From assembly GCA_964388785.1 (NCBI GenBank), contig CAYMBX010000018.1:1-18748 (forward strand): a DNA stretch of 18,748 bases, in the 5' to 3' direction. How positions within the stretch are numbered: position 1 is the first letter of the stretch; each line of letters opens with the position of its first letter. Below, piece by piece: positions 7,073 through 14,569 of this stretch. The position numbers were made by a program, and so were the translations under genes. This DNA comes from VGKU01 sp964388785 (lineage in GTDB: Bacteria > Patescibacteriota > Patescibacteriia > UBA9934 > GWF2-40-263). A model generated the notes under the pieces. That model made no database searches. It saw only the letters and a list, made by a program, of their open reading frames with translations, and was not told the origin of the DNA.

Positions 7073-7089
7073 TTTTGCGTTCGAGTTTG

Positions 7090-7098
7090 TGATAGAAT
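7090..7098 (+). promoter_or_regulatory. Putative extended -10 promoter for the flippase operon
   Basis: TGATAGAAT (TGn plus TAGAAT) ends 9 bases before ATG 7108, giving a nearly leaderless transcript. No good -35 is visible. It is divergent from the SpoIID promoter; the two -10 boxes are about 44 bases apart, so transcription of the two operons could be linked. Confidence 0.6.
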
Positions 7099-7107
7099 AT
7101 AGCCACT

Positions 7108-8538
7108 ATGTCCCGTGCGATTGTTGCGCGAAATTTTGCGATTCAAGTCGTCAGCCGCATTTTAGCGATTCTGGTGGGTCTGCTTTCGGTTGGAATTCTT
7201 ACCCGCAATCTTGGGGCGACAGGTTTCGGTGAATACACCACGGCACTCACCTTTCTTCACTTCTTTGCCGTCATTGTCGATTTCGGTTTGACCCTGACCA
7301 TTGTGGTCATGATTTCAGAAGAACGAAATGATCTGGAACACGAAAAAATTATCGGGAATATTTTCGGATTGCGCATGATCACCGGAGCGATCGTGTTCGC
7401 GCTCGTTCCCCTGATCGCCCTGCCGTTTCCCTGGTCGTCGAACATCAAGCAGGCTATTTTGGTCGGAACGGTCGCATATGTTCTCATGGGAGGTGCAAAT
7501 TTACTTGTCGGTGTTTTCCAACGCTATCAAGCTATGTGGCGCGCCGGGCTTGCGGAAATCATCAATCGACTTGCTCTGCTTGGCTCAATCGCCCTGTTTG
7601 CCTATCTGAATTTGGGCGTTGCCTGGATGGTGGGCGCGTCGCTCATCGCAAACGCGGTCTGGCTCTATGCCACCATTCGCTTAGCCAAACCGTTCGTTCA
7701 CATCCGTCTGCTCACTGACACAAAAATTTGGCGTGAAGTCTGGTCGCGTTCATGGCCGATCGCGATCTCCATTTTCTTCAATCTGTTATATCTCAAGGGA
7801 GACATTATTTTTCTATCGTTCTTTCGCGAACAGGCGGAAGTGGGTGTGTACGGTGTCACCTATCGTGTCATCGATATGCTCACCGCACTTCCCGTCATGT
7901 TCATGGGGATTCTCCTTCCACTTCTCGTCAATTCTTGGTCGAGCGGCAATCGGGATGAGTTCGCCGTGCATGTCAAACGCACGTTTGATTTATTCATGCT
8001 TGCCGCCATCCCGATCATGGTCGGCACGTTTGTGGTAGCGGACAGACTCATGCTTCTGCTTGCTGGTCCGGGTTATGATGCCTCCGGTGATGTTCTTCGA
8101 CTGCTTATTTTTGCAATCTTCGGTGTGTTTATGGGTGCACTGTTTGGACATTTGGTGGTCGCGCTCAACAAACAAAAACCGATGGTCTGGGGATACCTTT
8201 CCGTCGCGATCATGACGATTATGGGCTATTTTGCGTTTATTCCGACCTATGGTATGTGGGGAGCGGCATGGATGACTATTGTTTCAGAAGGCTTGATCGC
8301 GATCATCACATTTTTGGTTGTCTACCGCGTCTCCGGTGTGATTCCCAACCTCACGGTTACCGCAAAGGCACTCGCCGCTTCTGCGGGAATGTATCTTTTT
8401 CTTGTGCACGTTCCGTCTTTCCATGTCCTCACGGATATTTTGATGGCCGCGATCGTGTACCTGCTCATCATGATCCTGATAAAGGGAATCCGTTTGGAAG
8501 ACATCCGAGCGTTAAAAGCGGCCCGCAAAGCAATATGA
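7108..8538 (+). CDS. Wzx-like polysaccharide flippase (MOP superfamily)
   Basis: A 476-residue polytopic membrane protein with about 12-14 hydrophobic helices spread evenly along its length. The N-terminus (ARNFAIQVVSRILAILVGLLSVGILTRNLGATGFGEYTTALTF) has the typical opening of oligosaccharide flippases: a short amphipathic start, R-x-L-G and the G-x-Y segment of helix 2. FREQAEVGVYGVTYRVIDML and LLAGPGYDASGDVLRLL in the second half also fit the family. Such proteins move undecaprenyl-linked oligosaccharide from the inner to the outer face of the membrane. Length is typical. The next gene overlaps by 4 bases (ATGA) and encodes an O-antigen-ligase/polymerase-type protein, supporting a role in surface glycan export. 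The start is directly downstream of an extended -10 box. Confidence 0.92.
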   Translation: MSRAIVARNFAIQVVSRILAILVGLLSVGILTRNLGATGFGEYTTALTFLHFFAVIVDFGLTLTIVVMISEERNDLEHEKIIGNIFGLRMITGAIVFALVPLIALPFPWSSNIKQAILVGTVAYVLMGGANLLVGVFQRYQAMWRAGLAEIINRLALLGSIALFAYLNLGVAWMVGASLIANAVWLYATIRLAKPFVHIRLLTDTKIWREVWSRSWPIAISIFFNLLYLKGDIIFLSFFREQAEVGVYGVTYRVIDMLTALPVMFMGILLPLLVNSWSSGNRDEFAVHVKRTFDLFMLAAIPIMVGTFVVADRLMLLLAGPGYDASGDVLRLLIFAIFGVFMGALFGHLVVALNKQKPMVWGYLSVAIMTIMGYFAFIPTYGMWGAAWMTIVSEGLIAIITFLVVYRVSGVIPNLTVTAKALAASAGMYLFLVHVPSFHVLTDILMAAIVYLLIMILIKGIRLEDIRALKAARKAI

Positions 8539-9725
8539 CAATCTTGCTTACCGCTCTCACGCTTCTTTTTCTTCTTGTCTGCTGGATGCGGATTGAACTG
8601 GGTGTTTCGCTCGTTCTTATCCTGCTCCCGGCTTATCTTCTTCGCGCAGAGCTGTTTGGCATCCCGACCACCTTGCTCGAACTCATACTTCTTTCGCTTA
8701 TCGCGGTTTGGTTCATCCGAAATCACCATCGCCTACGCGAACTCGTTTCGCTCGATAGAGCGTGGGCGACTGTGATCGCACTTCTTCTCCTGGCAGCAAC
8801 AATCAGTGCGGTCATCGCTCCCGATCCACTGAGTGCGCTTGGCATTTGGAAAGCATATTTCATCGAACCGATTTTGTTTTTTTATCTTCTCAAGGATCAA
8901 TTGCACCAAGGTTCAATCACGTCGACGCACGTGACCCGATCGCTTCTTTTGGGAGGCGTGTGGGTCTCACTTCTTGCACTTATCCAGTGGGTATTTCACA
9001 CAGGCATTCCGATTCCCTGGGACATTGAACGTCGTGTCACCGGAGTGTTTGATTATCCAAATGCGCTCGGACTGTATCTGGGACCACTTGCGGTCATGGC
9101 GTTTACCCGCGTGAAATTCTGGTATGTCGGAACAGTATTCGTGCTCGCCATTGTTGCCGCCCAATCCGAGGCTGCGCTCGCTGCACTTTTCGTAACCCTC
9201 ACTCTTGCAGGTCTCTCACAGACAAAATTCCGCAAACAAACCGGGGTCATCGTTATGATTCTTCTCATAGCAGGCCTTACCATTCCTTCTTCACGATCCT
9301 ATCTCATGGAAAAAATCGCGCTGCAAGATTACTCAGGACAAGTGCGACTCAGTCAATGGGAAGAGACATGGGAACTTCTTAAGGATCGACCCATTTTGGG
9401 AACCGGACTCTCCGGATACCCTTCCGCACTCGTTCCTTATCATCAAGCAAAACATCTTGAAATCTTTCAGTATCCGCACAACATCTTCCTCAACATCTGG
9501 GTTGAACTTGGTCTCCTCGGAATGATCGCGTTTCTGTTTCTCGTCTTTCTTCTCTTGCGATCAAGTAGGGTCGGGACCACCCTTCTTCTTCTCCCACTGC
9601 TCCAAATGTTTCTCCATGGCCTCGTCGACGTACCGTATTTCAAAAACGACCTCGCTATCCTTACCTGGACGCTTCTTGCGCTTGTCTATGCCCAGTCTTT
9701 TTCCAAAACCAAAAGCCACGTCTGA
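8535..9725 (+). CDS. O-antigen ligase / polymerase family membrane protein
   Basis: A 396-residue polytopic membrane protein with about 10-12 helices. The large C-terminal extracytoplasmic loop carries RLSQWEETWELLKDRPILGTGLSGYP followed by YPHNIFLNIWVELGLLG. This is the signature of the Wzy_C/WaaL O-antigen-ligase superfamily (R..hW..al.m..dhP..G.G..., then HN..l....E.G..G). Such proteins polymerise or transfer lipid-linked glycans on the outer face of the membrane. The ATG lies in the ATGA overlap with the flippase stop, so translation is coupled; the longer frame back to 8256 is inside the flippase gene. Ligase and polymerase cannot be separated from sequence alone. Because CPR cells generally lack classical LPS, the acceptor may be another surface glycan or protein. 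Confidence 0.87.
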   Translation: MTILLTALTLLFLLVCWMRIELGVSLVLILLPAYLLRAELFGIPTTLLELILLSLIAVWFIRNHHRLRELVSLDRAWATVIALLLLAATISAVIAPDPLSALGIWKAYFIEPILFFYLLKDQLHQGSITSTHVTRSLLLGGVWVSLLALIQWVFHTGIPIPWDIERRVTGVFDYPNALGLYLGPLAVMAFTRVKFWYVGTVFVLAIVAAQSEAALAALFVTLTLAGLSQTKFRKQTGVIVMILLIAGLTIPSSRSYLMEKIALQDYSGQVRLSQWEETWELLKDRPILGTGLSGYPSALVPYHQAKHLEIFQYPHNIFLNIWVELGLLGMIAFLFLVFLLLRSSRVGTTLLLLPLLQMFLHGLVDVPYFKNDLAILTWTLLALVYAQSFSKTKSHV

Positions 9726-10308
9726 GTCAGGCATGTCATTTGGGATGCTGTTAATCGTGGTCATGCTCGCGGCAGCCGGTTTATTGCGTTTGACCCAATG
9801 GCTGACTCCTCCCTCATCCATCCCACTTCTCACCCACGCGGAAGGCCTTGTGCGACTTCCTTCCCTTGTGGAAGTGAAACAATACATTTCCACCCCAGTG
9901 AACGAACCGGAACAAACCTTCGGAGCTGCGTTGCACGTCGTTGGTGTGTATACCAAAGAAACGCCCGAGATCTCCGCGGGGAGTGTCTCGCTCGTATATG
10001 TGCGTAATGGATTTCGATTTGTTGAACTCGCGATTCAACCGGGGAACATTGCGAAAAAAATTCTTTCTCTTTACCACGAGCTTCCCCAAGAAAAGGTGAT
10101 ATTAAGTAAAGAGAGCGCCGCGACCTTTGTGACTCTTCGCGAGCAAAGCTCCTGCCGAAAACCTTCAGAAGAAATGATTGGTGCATGTCAACTCACCCGC
10201 GCACTTCTGTTTGAACTAAACGGATACACTTATATTCTCTATGCAGACGGCACACATCCAACCAATGGAGAGCTGATCGAAATGGCCCGATCGATCAAAA
10301 CCGAATAA
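9688..10308 (+). CDS. Exported or membrane-anchored protein of the polysaccharide operon, unrecognised
   Basis: About 206 residues, unrecognised. One N-terminal hydrophobic segment (MSFGMLLIVVMLAAAGLLRL) is followed by a soluble domain of about 160 residues with alternating strands and helices, including ALHVVGVYTKE, VSLVYVRNGFRFVEL and ALLFELNGYTYILYAD. The end, GTHPTNGELIEMARSIK, recalls the last strand and helix of DUF4367-type domains, but this is a weak resemblance. One Cys pair (SSCRKP, GACQLT) could form a disulfide. The start is uncertain: ATG 9688 overlaps the ligase gene by 38 bases but gives a lysine-bearing n-region (KPK) before the helix, while ATG 9733 lies 7 bases after the ligase stop. 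The 3' end overlaps the convergent gene by 14 bases. Third gene of the glycan operon, so a surface-glycan role is possible. Confidence 0.7.
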   Translation: MPSLFPKPKATSESGMSFGMLLIVVMLAAAGLLRLTQWLTPPSSIPLLTHAEGLVRLPSLVEVKQYISTPVNEPEQTFGAALHVVGVYTKETPEISAGSVSLVYVRNGFRFVELAIQPGNIAKKILSLYHELPQEKVILSKESAATFVTLREQSSCRKPSEEMIGACQLTRALLFELNGYTYILYADGTHPTNGELIEMARSIKTE

Positions 10309-12325
10309 TCGACAAAAGATTGCTGTACATATCATTCCAAAAAATCTGTTTGCCACTTGTCTCAAGTTGAACGATCCGTTCGCCATCTTCCGCAGGCAAC
10401 ACAGATTCGTTTGTACTGAGTAAAACCCAGGTATTGGCATATGTTCCTTCTTCCTCATCGCTCCCGTGAACGATTCTGCCGGAAAGCGTGTGTGTCACTG
10501 CCGCGCCCCGCAAGACGGGAATCAAGTCAAGATAGACATTCGAAATATGAACGACCAAAATACCATCTTTCTTTAGACGACTGAAATAAAGTTCTATCGC
10601 CTCACGGGTCAACAGATGTATGGGAATGGCATCATCGGTAAACGCATCCAAAATCATCACATCGTACCGCGATTCATCGTCTGCTTCGGCTTCGATTGAG
10701 AGTCGTGCATCACCGATCACAACTTCACTACCTGCACACAGATGCACGTAAGAAAATTGCTCGCGTGCAATATGTTCGACGGCCGGATCGATTTCAAAAA
10801 AACGGAAACGATCACCGGGCCGGCAATACGTCGCTACGGTTCCGACTCCCAGTCCCACCACCGCTATCTGTCTTGAAGAGAACGCTTCACGCGAAAGGAT
10901 TAACCCCACTCCGGAATCGCGTCCATAATAAGTGGTCGGCCAAAGACGTTTTGAATCATCGGAAAATTGTGCGCCGTGCACAATCCGTCCATTGCGCAAC
11001 AATCTTGCCGGAAAACCAGAGAGCGTTTCATGGCGCACCTGCAGAGCGCCGTAAAAATTTCGTTCTTCCAAAATGATTCCCACACGATCAATCAAAAAAA
11101 ATGAGAGGGAAAAGCATACAAAAATGATTCCGATAAATCCCATGAGCACCCGATCAAGGCGCACCTGATTCGGCACCGCAAAGATTTCGTTTAAAAATGC
11201 ACGGGAGGAAAAATAGAGAGCGACAAGACCGCCAAGCAATGGCTCGATAGGACGAGCAAACAGAACGGGAAAAATCACCGCAACCAAAATCGTCCCAAGT
11301 GCTCCGCCAAAGGCGATCCAGACGTAATAACGTGTCAGATCAGAGCCTTCCGGACGAATCCGATAGAGGGTCTGATGAAAAAACAGACAACTAAAAAAGA
11401 GAAAAGGGGAAAAGCAGATGAGTAGGACAGGAAGTGGAAACGCAACCCCGACACTCAGGACAAGCAACACAACAAGAGAGGATAAAACAGTCGCAGTAAG
11501 AAGGAACGTACGTGAAATCACGCGACCCGAAAACGCAAGAATAAACGTCAGGAGATAGATGAGGAGAGGACCCACCCATAAAAACGGGAAACTCGCGATT
11601 CCCTGCGTCAACATGTTCGTCACGGCTAGCAGTAGAAACGCGGGAATCGACGAATAGAGAATCCATTTGTTTGTTTCTCGGTTGGGAAGTTTGGGAAGAA
11701 TCGTGAGCCGCCCCGGTTCATGCGTACGCACGCGCGTTTGAAACGCAAGGGCGACCAGACAGATCGCAAAAACGATAAACAACCCTCCCCAAACCATTGA
11801 TTGAACACGCAAGGATAGAAACGGTTCGATCAAAAACGGATACAAAAGCAATGCACCGATCGAACCGGCATTTGAAAGTGCGTAGAGACCATAAGGGGAA
11901 GATTCTCCGGATCGATGGAGCCAAGACTGAAGCAGAGGAGATGTGGCTGCAAGTGAAAGATACGGCAGACCGATCACAAGCATGAGACGAAGCAGGAGCG
12001 CAAAAGAGGGATTTTCCGCGGGGTCCGGTCTCAAGTTTGTCCCAGGAGTCAGTGGCGAACCCCACGCAACCCAAAAAATCACCAAAAGTACCACGCTCAA
12101 CAAAAGCAACAAGCCATGGATGCGTTTCTGCCTTGTAAAAGTAAGCCGCGACAATCCATGTGCGTAGAGATATCCGACAAGGAGTGCGGTCGTGAAAAAC
12201 AGAAGCGAAATCGCCCAAACCGAAGCACTCCCACCAAACCACGGAAGGAAGAATTTGGCGAGAATGGGTTGAACGACAAAGAGCAAAAACGCTCCGAGAA
12301 AAATAACGATTCGATACAAAAACAT
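10295..12325 (-). CDS. Membrane protein fused to a spermidine-synthase-like methyltransferase-fold domain
   Basis: A 676-residue protein. Residues 1 to about 415 form some 12 transmembrane helices, opening with FLGAFLLFVVQPILAKFFLPWFGGSASVW, typical of large fused MFS/spermidine synthase proteins. The C-terminal domain (about 420-676) is a Rossmann fold: RNFYGALQVRH (strand-type start as in SpeE), VVGLGVGTVATY (489-500, nucleotide loop), FFEIDP (acidic residue binding the ribose), VIGDARL and LDAFTDDAIPIHLLT (559-573). Spermidine synthases transfer an aminopropyl group from decarboxylated SAM to putrescine, but the activity and substrate of membrane-fused members are generally unproven. The start at ATG 12325 is supported by TATAAT six bases upstream; the in-frame ATG at 12346 precedes that box. 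It stands alone between the polysaccharide operon and tRNA-Ser. Confidence 0.88.
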   Translation of the reverse strand: MFLYRIVIFLGAFLLFVVQPILAKFFLPWFGGSASVWAISLLFFTTALLVGYLYAHGLSRLTFTRQKRIHGLLLLLSVVLLVIFWVAWGSPLTPGTNLRPDPAENPSFALLLRLMLVIGLPYLSLAATSPLLQSWLHRSGESSPYGLYALSNAGSIGALLLYPFLIEPFLSLRVQSMVWGGLFIVFAICLVALAFQTRVRTHEPGRLTILPKLPNRETNKWILYSSIPAFLLLAVTNMLTQGIASFPFLWVGPLLIYLLTFILAFSGRVISRTFLLTATVLSSLVVLLVLSVGVAFPLPVLLICFSPFLFFSCLFFHQTLYRIRPEGSDLTRYYVWIAFGGALGTILVAVIFPVLFARPIEPLLGGLVALYFSSRAFLNEIFAVPNQVRLDRVLMGFIGIIFVCFSLSFFLIDRVGIILEERNFYGALQVRHETLSGFPARLLRNGRIVHGAQFSDDSKRLWPTTYYGRDSGVGLILSREAFSSRQIAVVGLGVGTVATYCRPGDRFRFFEIDPAVEHIAREQFSYVHLCAGSEVVIGDARLSIEAEADDESRYDVMILDAFTDDAIPIHLLTREAIELYFSRLKKDGILVVHISNVYLDLIPVLRGAAVTHTLSGRIVHGSDEEEGTYANTWVLLSTNESVLPAEDGERIVQLETSGKQIFWNDMYSNLLSIIRF

Positions 12326-12331
12326 ACACGC

Positions 12332-12337
12332 ATTATA
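12332..12337 (-). promoter_or_regulatory. TATAAT -10 box for the spermidine-synthase-like gene (leaderless type)
   Basis: Minus-strand TATAAT lies 6 bases before ATG 12325, so transcription would begin at or next to the start codon. No convincing -35 is seen. The box lies inside the longer frame that starts at 12346, which argues against that start. Confidence 0.6.
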
Positions 12338-12350
12338 CTCTGTCATTGCG

Positions 12351-12379
12351 TTGACGTAGAGAGGGAAAAATGATATCCT
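12351..12379 (+). promoter_or_regulatory. tRNA-Ser promoter
   Basis: TTGACG (12351-12356), a 17-base spacer and TATCCT (12374-12379), 10 bases before the first base of the tRNA. The -35 is 5/6 and the -10 is 4/6 to consensus. It is divergent from the promoter at 12332-12337. Confidence 0.7.
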
Positions 12380-12389
12380 CGCGCCACGC

Positions 12390-12478
12390 GGAGAGGTCGC
12401 ATAGCTGGTCTAGTGCGCCACACTCGAAATGTGGTATACCGCAAGGTATCGAGGGTTCGAATCCCTCCCTCTCCGCCA
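12390..12478 (+). tRNA. tRNA-Ser, anticodon CGA
   Basis: An 89-base class II tRNA. The acceptor stem GGAGAGG pairs with CCTCTCC, then discriminator G and encoded CCA. The anticodon stem CCACA/TGTGG carries loop CTCGAAA with anticodon CGA at 12425-12427, reading UCG serine codons. A long variable arm (ATACC-GCAA-GGTAT) is typical of tRNA-Ser. The T arm is GAGGG-TTCGAAT-CCCTC. All stems pair as expected, so it looks functional. Confidence 0.97.
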
Positions 12479-12479
12479 G

Positions 12480-12510
12480 GTAAAAACGACAGCTCGTCTG
12501 TCGTTTTTAC
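12480..12510. terminator. Intrinsic terminator after tRNA-Ser
   Basis: A perfect 12-base stem (GTAAAAACGACA with TGTCGTTTTTAC) and a seven-base loop, starting two bases after the tRNA CCA. The T-run forms part of the stem on either strand, so it could stop transcription in both directions. Confidence 0.75.
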
Positions 12511-12523
12511 GTAAATCATCGTT

Positions 12524-12529
12524 TAGAAT
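12524..12529 (+). promoter_or_regulatory. Putative -10 box for the SET-domain gene
   Basis: TAGAAT lies 7 bases before ATG 12537 and 25 bases before the alternative ATG 12555. It is the first -10-like box after the tRNA terminator. No clear -35 is seen, so support is modest. Confidence 0.4.
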
Positions 12530-12536
12530 ATGATGC

Positions 12537-12962
12537 ATGCAAGCTCACATACGTATGTCCAAACAACACACCCTGGATCTCCTTTCCAAAACCTACTGCC
12601 GGCTGCGCCCATCCCCCATCGCCGGTGTCGGCGTTTTCGCGATTCGTGAAATTCCGGAGGGGGTCGATCCGTTCGAAGGCATGCACGACGAGGAATGGCA
12701 TGTCTTTGCGATGGATGAACTCAATAATCTGCACCCGGAAATCAAAACGTTGATTGATGATTTTTTCGTGATCGAAAAAGATGGCACTGTCCAAATTCCT
12801 GCTTCAGGACTCAACGGCATGGACATCTCGTTTTACGTCAATAACTCCGACCATCCGAATCTCAAAACCGAACGAGGATTTTCGTTTGTCACCACACGTG
12901 TCATCCATCCGGGCGAAGAACTGACCGTCGCCTACAGCACCTACGACGAAAAGTATGCGTAG
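12537..12962 (+). CDS. SET-domain protein (putative lysine methyltransferase)
   Basis: A 141-residue small cytoplasmic protein. SET-domain blocks are visible in order: RPSPIAGVGVFAIREIPEG (24-42; the G-x-G SAM-binding opening), YVNNSDHPN (100-108; the N-H/N-S-x-x-PN block that contacts SAM) and RVIHPGEELTVAYSTYD (121-137; the GEEL..Y block with the catalytic tyrosine position). SET proteins transfer a methyl group from SAM to protein lysines. No pre-SET cysteines are seen, and the post-SET region is minimal. The target is unknown; ribosomal or other house proteins are possible. Start: ATG 12537 follows a -10-like box by 7 bases; ATG 12555 (MSKQHTLDLL) is an alternative. The next gene begins 2 bases after the stop, so they are co-transcribed. 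Confidence 0.85.
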   Translation: MQAHIRMSKQHTLDLLSKTYCRLRPSPIAGVGVFAIREIPEGVDPFEGMHDEEWHVFAMDELNNLHPEIKTLIDDFFVIEKDGTVQIPASGLNGMDISFYVNNSDHPNLKTERGFSFVTTRVIHPGEELTVAYSTYDEKYA

Positions 12963-12964
12963 CC

Positions 12965-13570
12965 ATGTCTGCTCCTATGCCGATTTTCTTGGATCTACTT
13001 GGAACATGGGCGTTTGCCGCCTACGGCGCGCATCGGGCAAAGCAGCTGCGTTTTGATCTGTTTGGCATCACCACCATCGCCTTTATCAGTGGCCTTGGCG
13101 GAGGAACGGTTCGAGATCTTTTTTTGAATACATCACCCGCCTATCTTACAAAACCGATCTACGCGCTCGTTGTCCTTTTGGGAGTCGCATTTGCCCTTTT
13201 ACCGGTCACGTATTTCAACAAAGCGAAACGTGCCATGCTTGTGGTAGATGCGATCGGTTTGGTTGCTTTTGCGTATTTGGGAGCGGAGATCGCCAGGCAG
13301 AGCGGATACGGATTGTTGGGCAGTATGATCTTTGCGACGATGACCGCGTGCGGCGGGAGCGTACTAAGAGATATCAGTATGAATCGAACGCCAGAATTGT
13401 TCTACCAAGATTTTTATGCCACTCCCGCACTCCTGCTTGGCGCCATCCATTTTTTCCTCCGTCCGCTTCTTTTTCATTGGTATCCCCCTGTGCTCCTTTT
13501 ACTTTCGATCTTTCTGATTCGCCTTCTTGCGATTCGATTCAATGTTCAACTTTGGAAACCAACCCGTTAA
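12965..13570 (+). CDS. TRIC/UPF0126-family membrane channel protein (YicG-like)
   Basis: A 201-residue integral membrane protein with about seven hydrophobic segments. It carries the family's internal duplication, with the glycine-rich motif appearing twice: GLGGGTVRD (43-51) and ACGGSVLRD (128-136), each after a helix and before a short re-entrant region. This is the hallmark of the bacterial UPF0126 proteins, homologues of animal trimeric intracellular cation channels, which form homotrimeric K+-type channels in studied cases. The N-terminus FLDLLGTWAFAAYGAHRAKQLRFDLFG is also typical. Length is normal. The start at 12965 is 2 bases after the SET-domain stop; ATG 12977 is an alternative. 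A microprotein gene follows after 12 bases. Ion specificity here is inferred only from the family. Confidence 0.88.
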   Translation: MSAPMPIFLDLLGTWAFAAYGAHRAKQLRFDLFGITTIAFISGLGGGTVRDLFLNTSPAYLTKPIYALVVLLGVAFALLPVTYFNKAKRAMLVVDAIGLVAFAYLGAEIARQSGYGLLGSMIFATMTACGGSVLRDISMNRTPELFYQDFYATPALLLGAIHFFLRPLLFHWYPPVLLLLSIFLIRLLAIRFNVQLWKPTR

Positions 13571-13582
13571 CGTCTCTTCTCT

Positions 13583-13660
13583 ATGTTGCGCGTCATTCTC
13601 ATTGCCGCTATTCTCGTCATCATGCTCCTGATTACTCTTTATTATCTTTCCAAAGAATAA
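13583..13660 (+). CDS. 25-residue single-helix membrane microprotein
   Basis: The frame starts at ATG 13583 and stops at TAA 13658-13660. It gives a 25-residue peptide with one basic residue near the start (MLR), about 18 uninterrupted hydrophobic residues (VILIAAILVIMLLITLYY) and a short polar tail (LSKE). That is the layout of a one-helix membrane microprotein with the N-terminus inside. It starts 12 bases after the TRIC gene and lies on the same strand, so it could be the last cistron of that operon. No Shine-Dalgarno sequence is seen. The clean start-helix-tail-stop layout favours a real gene, but a frame this short could occur by chance. Confidence 0.5.
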   Translation: MLRVILIAAILVIMLLITLYYLSKE

Positions 13661-13679
13661 CGCAACAAAGCGCGTTTTC

Positions 13680-13688
13680 TGCTATAAT
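13680..13688 (+). promoter_or_regulatory. Extended -10 promoter for galU (leaderless type)
   Basis: TGCTATAAT ends 10 bases before ATG 13699, the same motif and spacing as before the SpoIID gene. No clear -35 is seen, as expected for an extended -10 promoter. Predicted leader is about 2-4 bases. Confidence 0.7.
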
Positions 13689-13698
13689 GACTCTACGT

Positions 13699-14565
13699 AT
13701 GAAAATTCGAAAAGCGATTATTCCCGTCGCGGGAATGGGAACCCGTTTTCTTCCGGCGGCAAAGGCACAGCCCAAAGAAATGCTGGCTGTGGTCGATAAA
13801 CCCATTATTCAGTATATCGTCGAGGAAGCGGTTGCCAGTGGAATTGAAGAAATCATTTTCGTGACCGCCATTGGAAAACACGCGATTGAAAACCATTTCG
13901 ATCGGAACTTTGAACTCGAATATCGACTTGAGCAAAAAGGCAAACTCAAAGAGCTGAGATCGATCTCCGAAATTGGCAAGCTGGCTAAAATTGCGTTCGT
14001 GCGCCAATCCAAACCGCTGGGTGATGGCCACGCCGTGCTCACGGCAATGCCGTTTCTCGATCTGCATGAACCGGTTGCCGTCTTGTTCGGAGACGATATC
14101 ATCCAAAGTAAAAAACCGGCGCTCGCACAACTAATGGACGTGCATGAAAAATACGGTGATCCGGTTGTGGCACTCCAAAGAGTTCCAAAGAAAATCGTCT
14201 CACAATTCGGCGTGATCGACGGAACACACCTCTCGAAACACGTTTGGGAAATTCGACGATTCGTCGAAAAGCCGGATGTCAAAGATGCCCCAAGCGACTT
14301 GATCGCCATCGGACGCTACATTTTGACACCGAACATTTATCCGCTGCTTGAAAAACAGAAACCGGGAAAAGATGGAGAAATTCGCCTTGCGGGAGCATTT
14401 GAGACTCTGCTCAAAAATGACGGGGTTCTCTACGGCTGCCACTTTGAAGGGACCTGGCACAACTGCGGAAACAAGTTTGGATTTGTGAAAGCGCAAATCG
14501 AACTCGGGCTCACACATCCGGACGTTGGACCGGAACTTAAAAAATATCTGAAGACCCTTACCTAA
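13699..14565 (+). CDS. galU: UTP-glucose-1-phosphate uridylyltransferase
   Basis: A 288-residue cytoplasmic nucleotidyltransferase making UDP-glucose from UTP and glucose 1-phosphate, a donor for surface glycans. The N-terminal signature IPVAGMGTRFLPAAKAQPKEMLAVVDKPIIQYIVEEA is nearly identical to the GalU consensus and holds the UTP-binding loop. Further family blocks follow: VRQSKPLGDGHAVL, VLFGDDII (metal/substrate Asp), RRFVEKP and AIGRYILTPNIY; the end, NCGNKFGFVKAQIELGL, is also typical. The start is ATG 13699; the in-frame ATG at 13687 lies within the -10 box and the frame back to 13348 is inside the TRIC gene. A solute-binding lipoprotein gene starts 4 bases after the stop. The product could feed the polysaccharide operon at 7108-10308. 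Confidence 0.96.
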   Translation: MKIRKAIIPVAGMGTRFLPAAKAQPKEMLAVVDKPIIQYIVEEAVASGIEEIIFVTAIGKHAIENHFDRNFELEYRLEQKGKLKELRSISEIGKLAKIAFVRQSKPLGDGHAVLTAMPFLDLHEPVAVLFGDDIIQSKKPALAQLMDVHEKYGDPVVALQRVPKKIVSQFGVIDGTHLSKHVWEIRRFVEKPDVKDAPSDLIAIGRYILTPNIYPLLEKQKPGKDGEIRLAGAFETLLKNDGVLYGCHFEGTWHNCGNKFGFVKAQIELGLTHPDVGPELKKYLKTLT

Positions 14566-14569
14566 GTTT

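Noticed and set aside
12326..12346. ATG 12346 start for the spermidine-synthase-like gene
   Set aside because: A TATAAT box falls between it and ATG 12325, and the extra seven residues are polar and precede a clean N-terminal helix.
12390..12510. tRNA-Ser as an integration site of a mobile element
   Set aside because: No integrase gene and no repeated copy of the tRNA 3' end was found; the following sequence is an ordinary terminator.
13348..13698. Long N-terminal extension of galU
   Set aside because: It runs through the TRIC-type gene in another frame; GalU homology begins exactly at ATG 13699.
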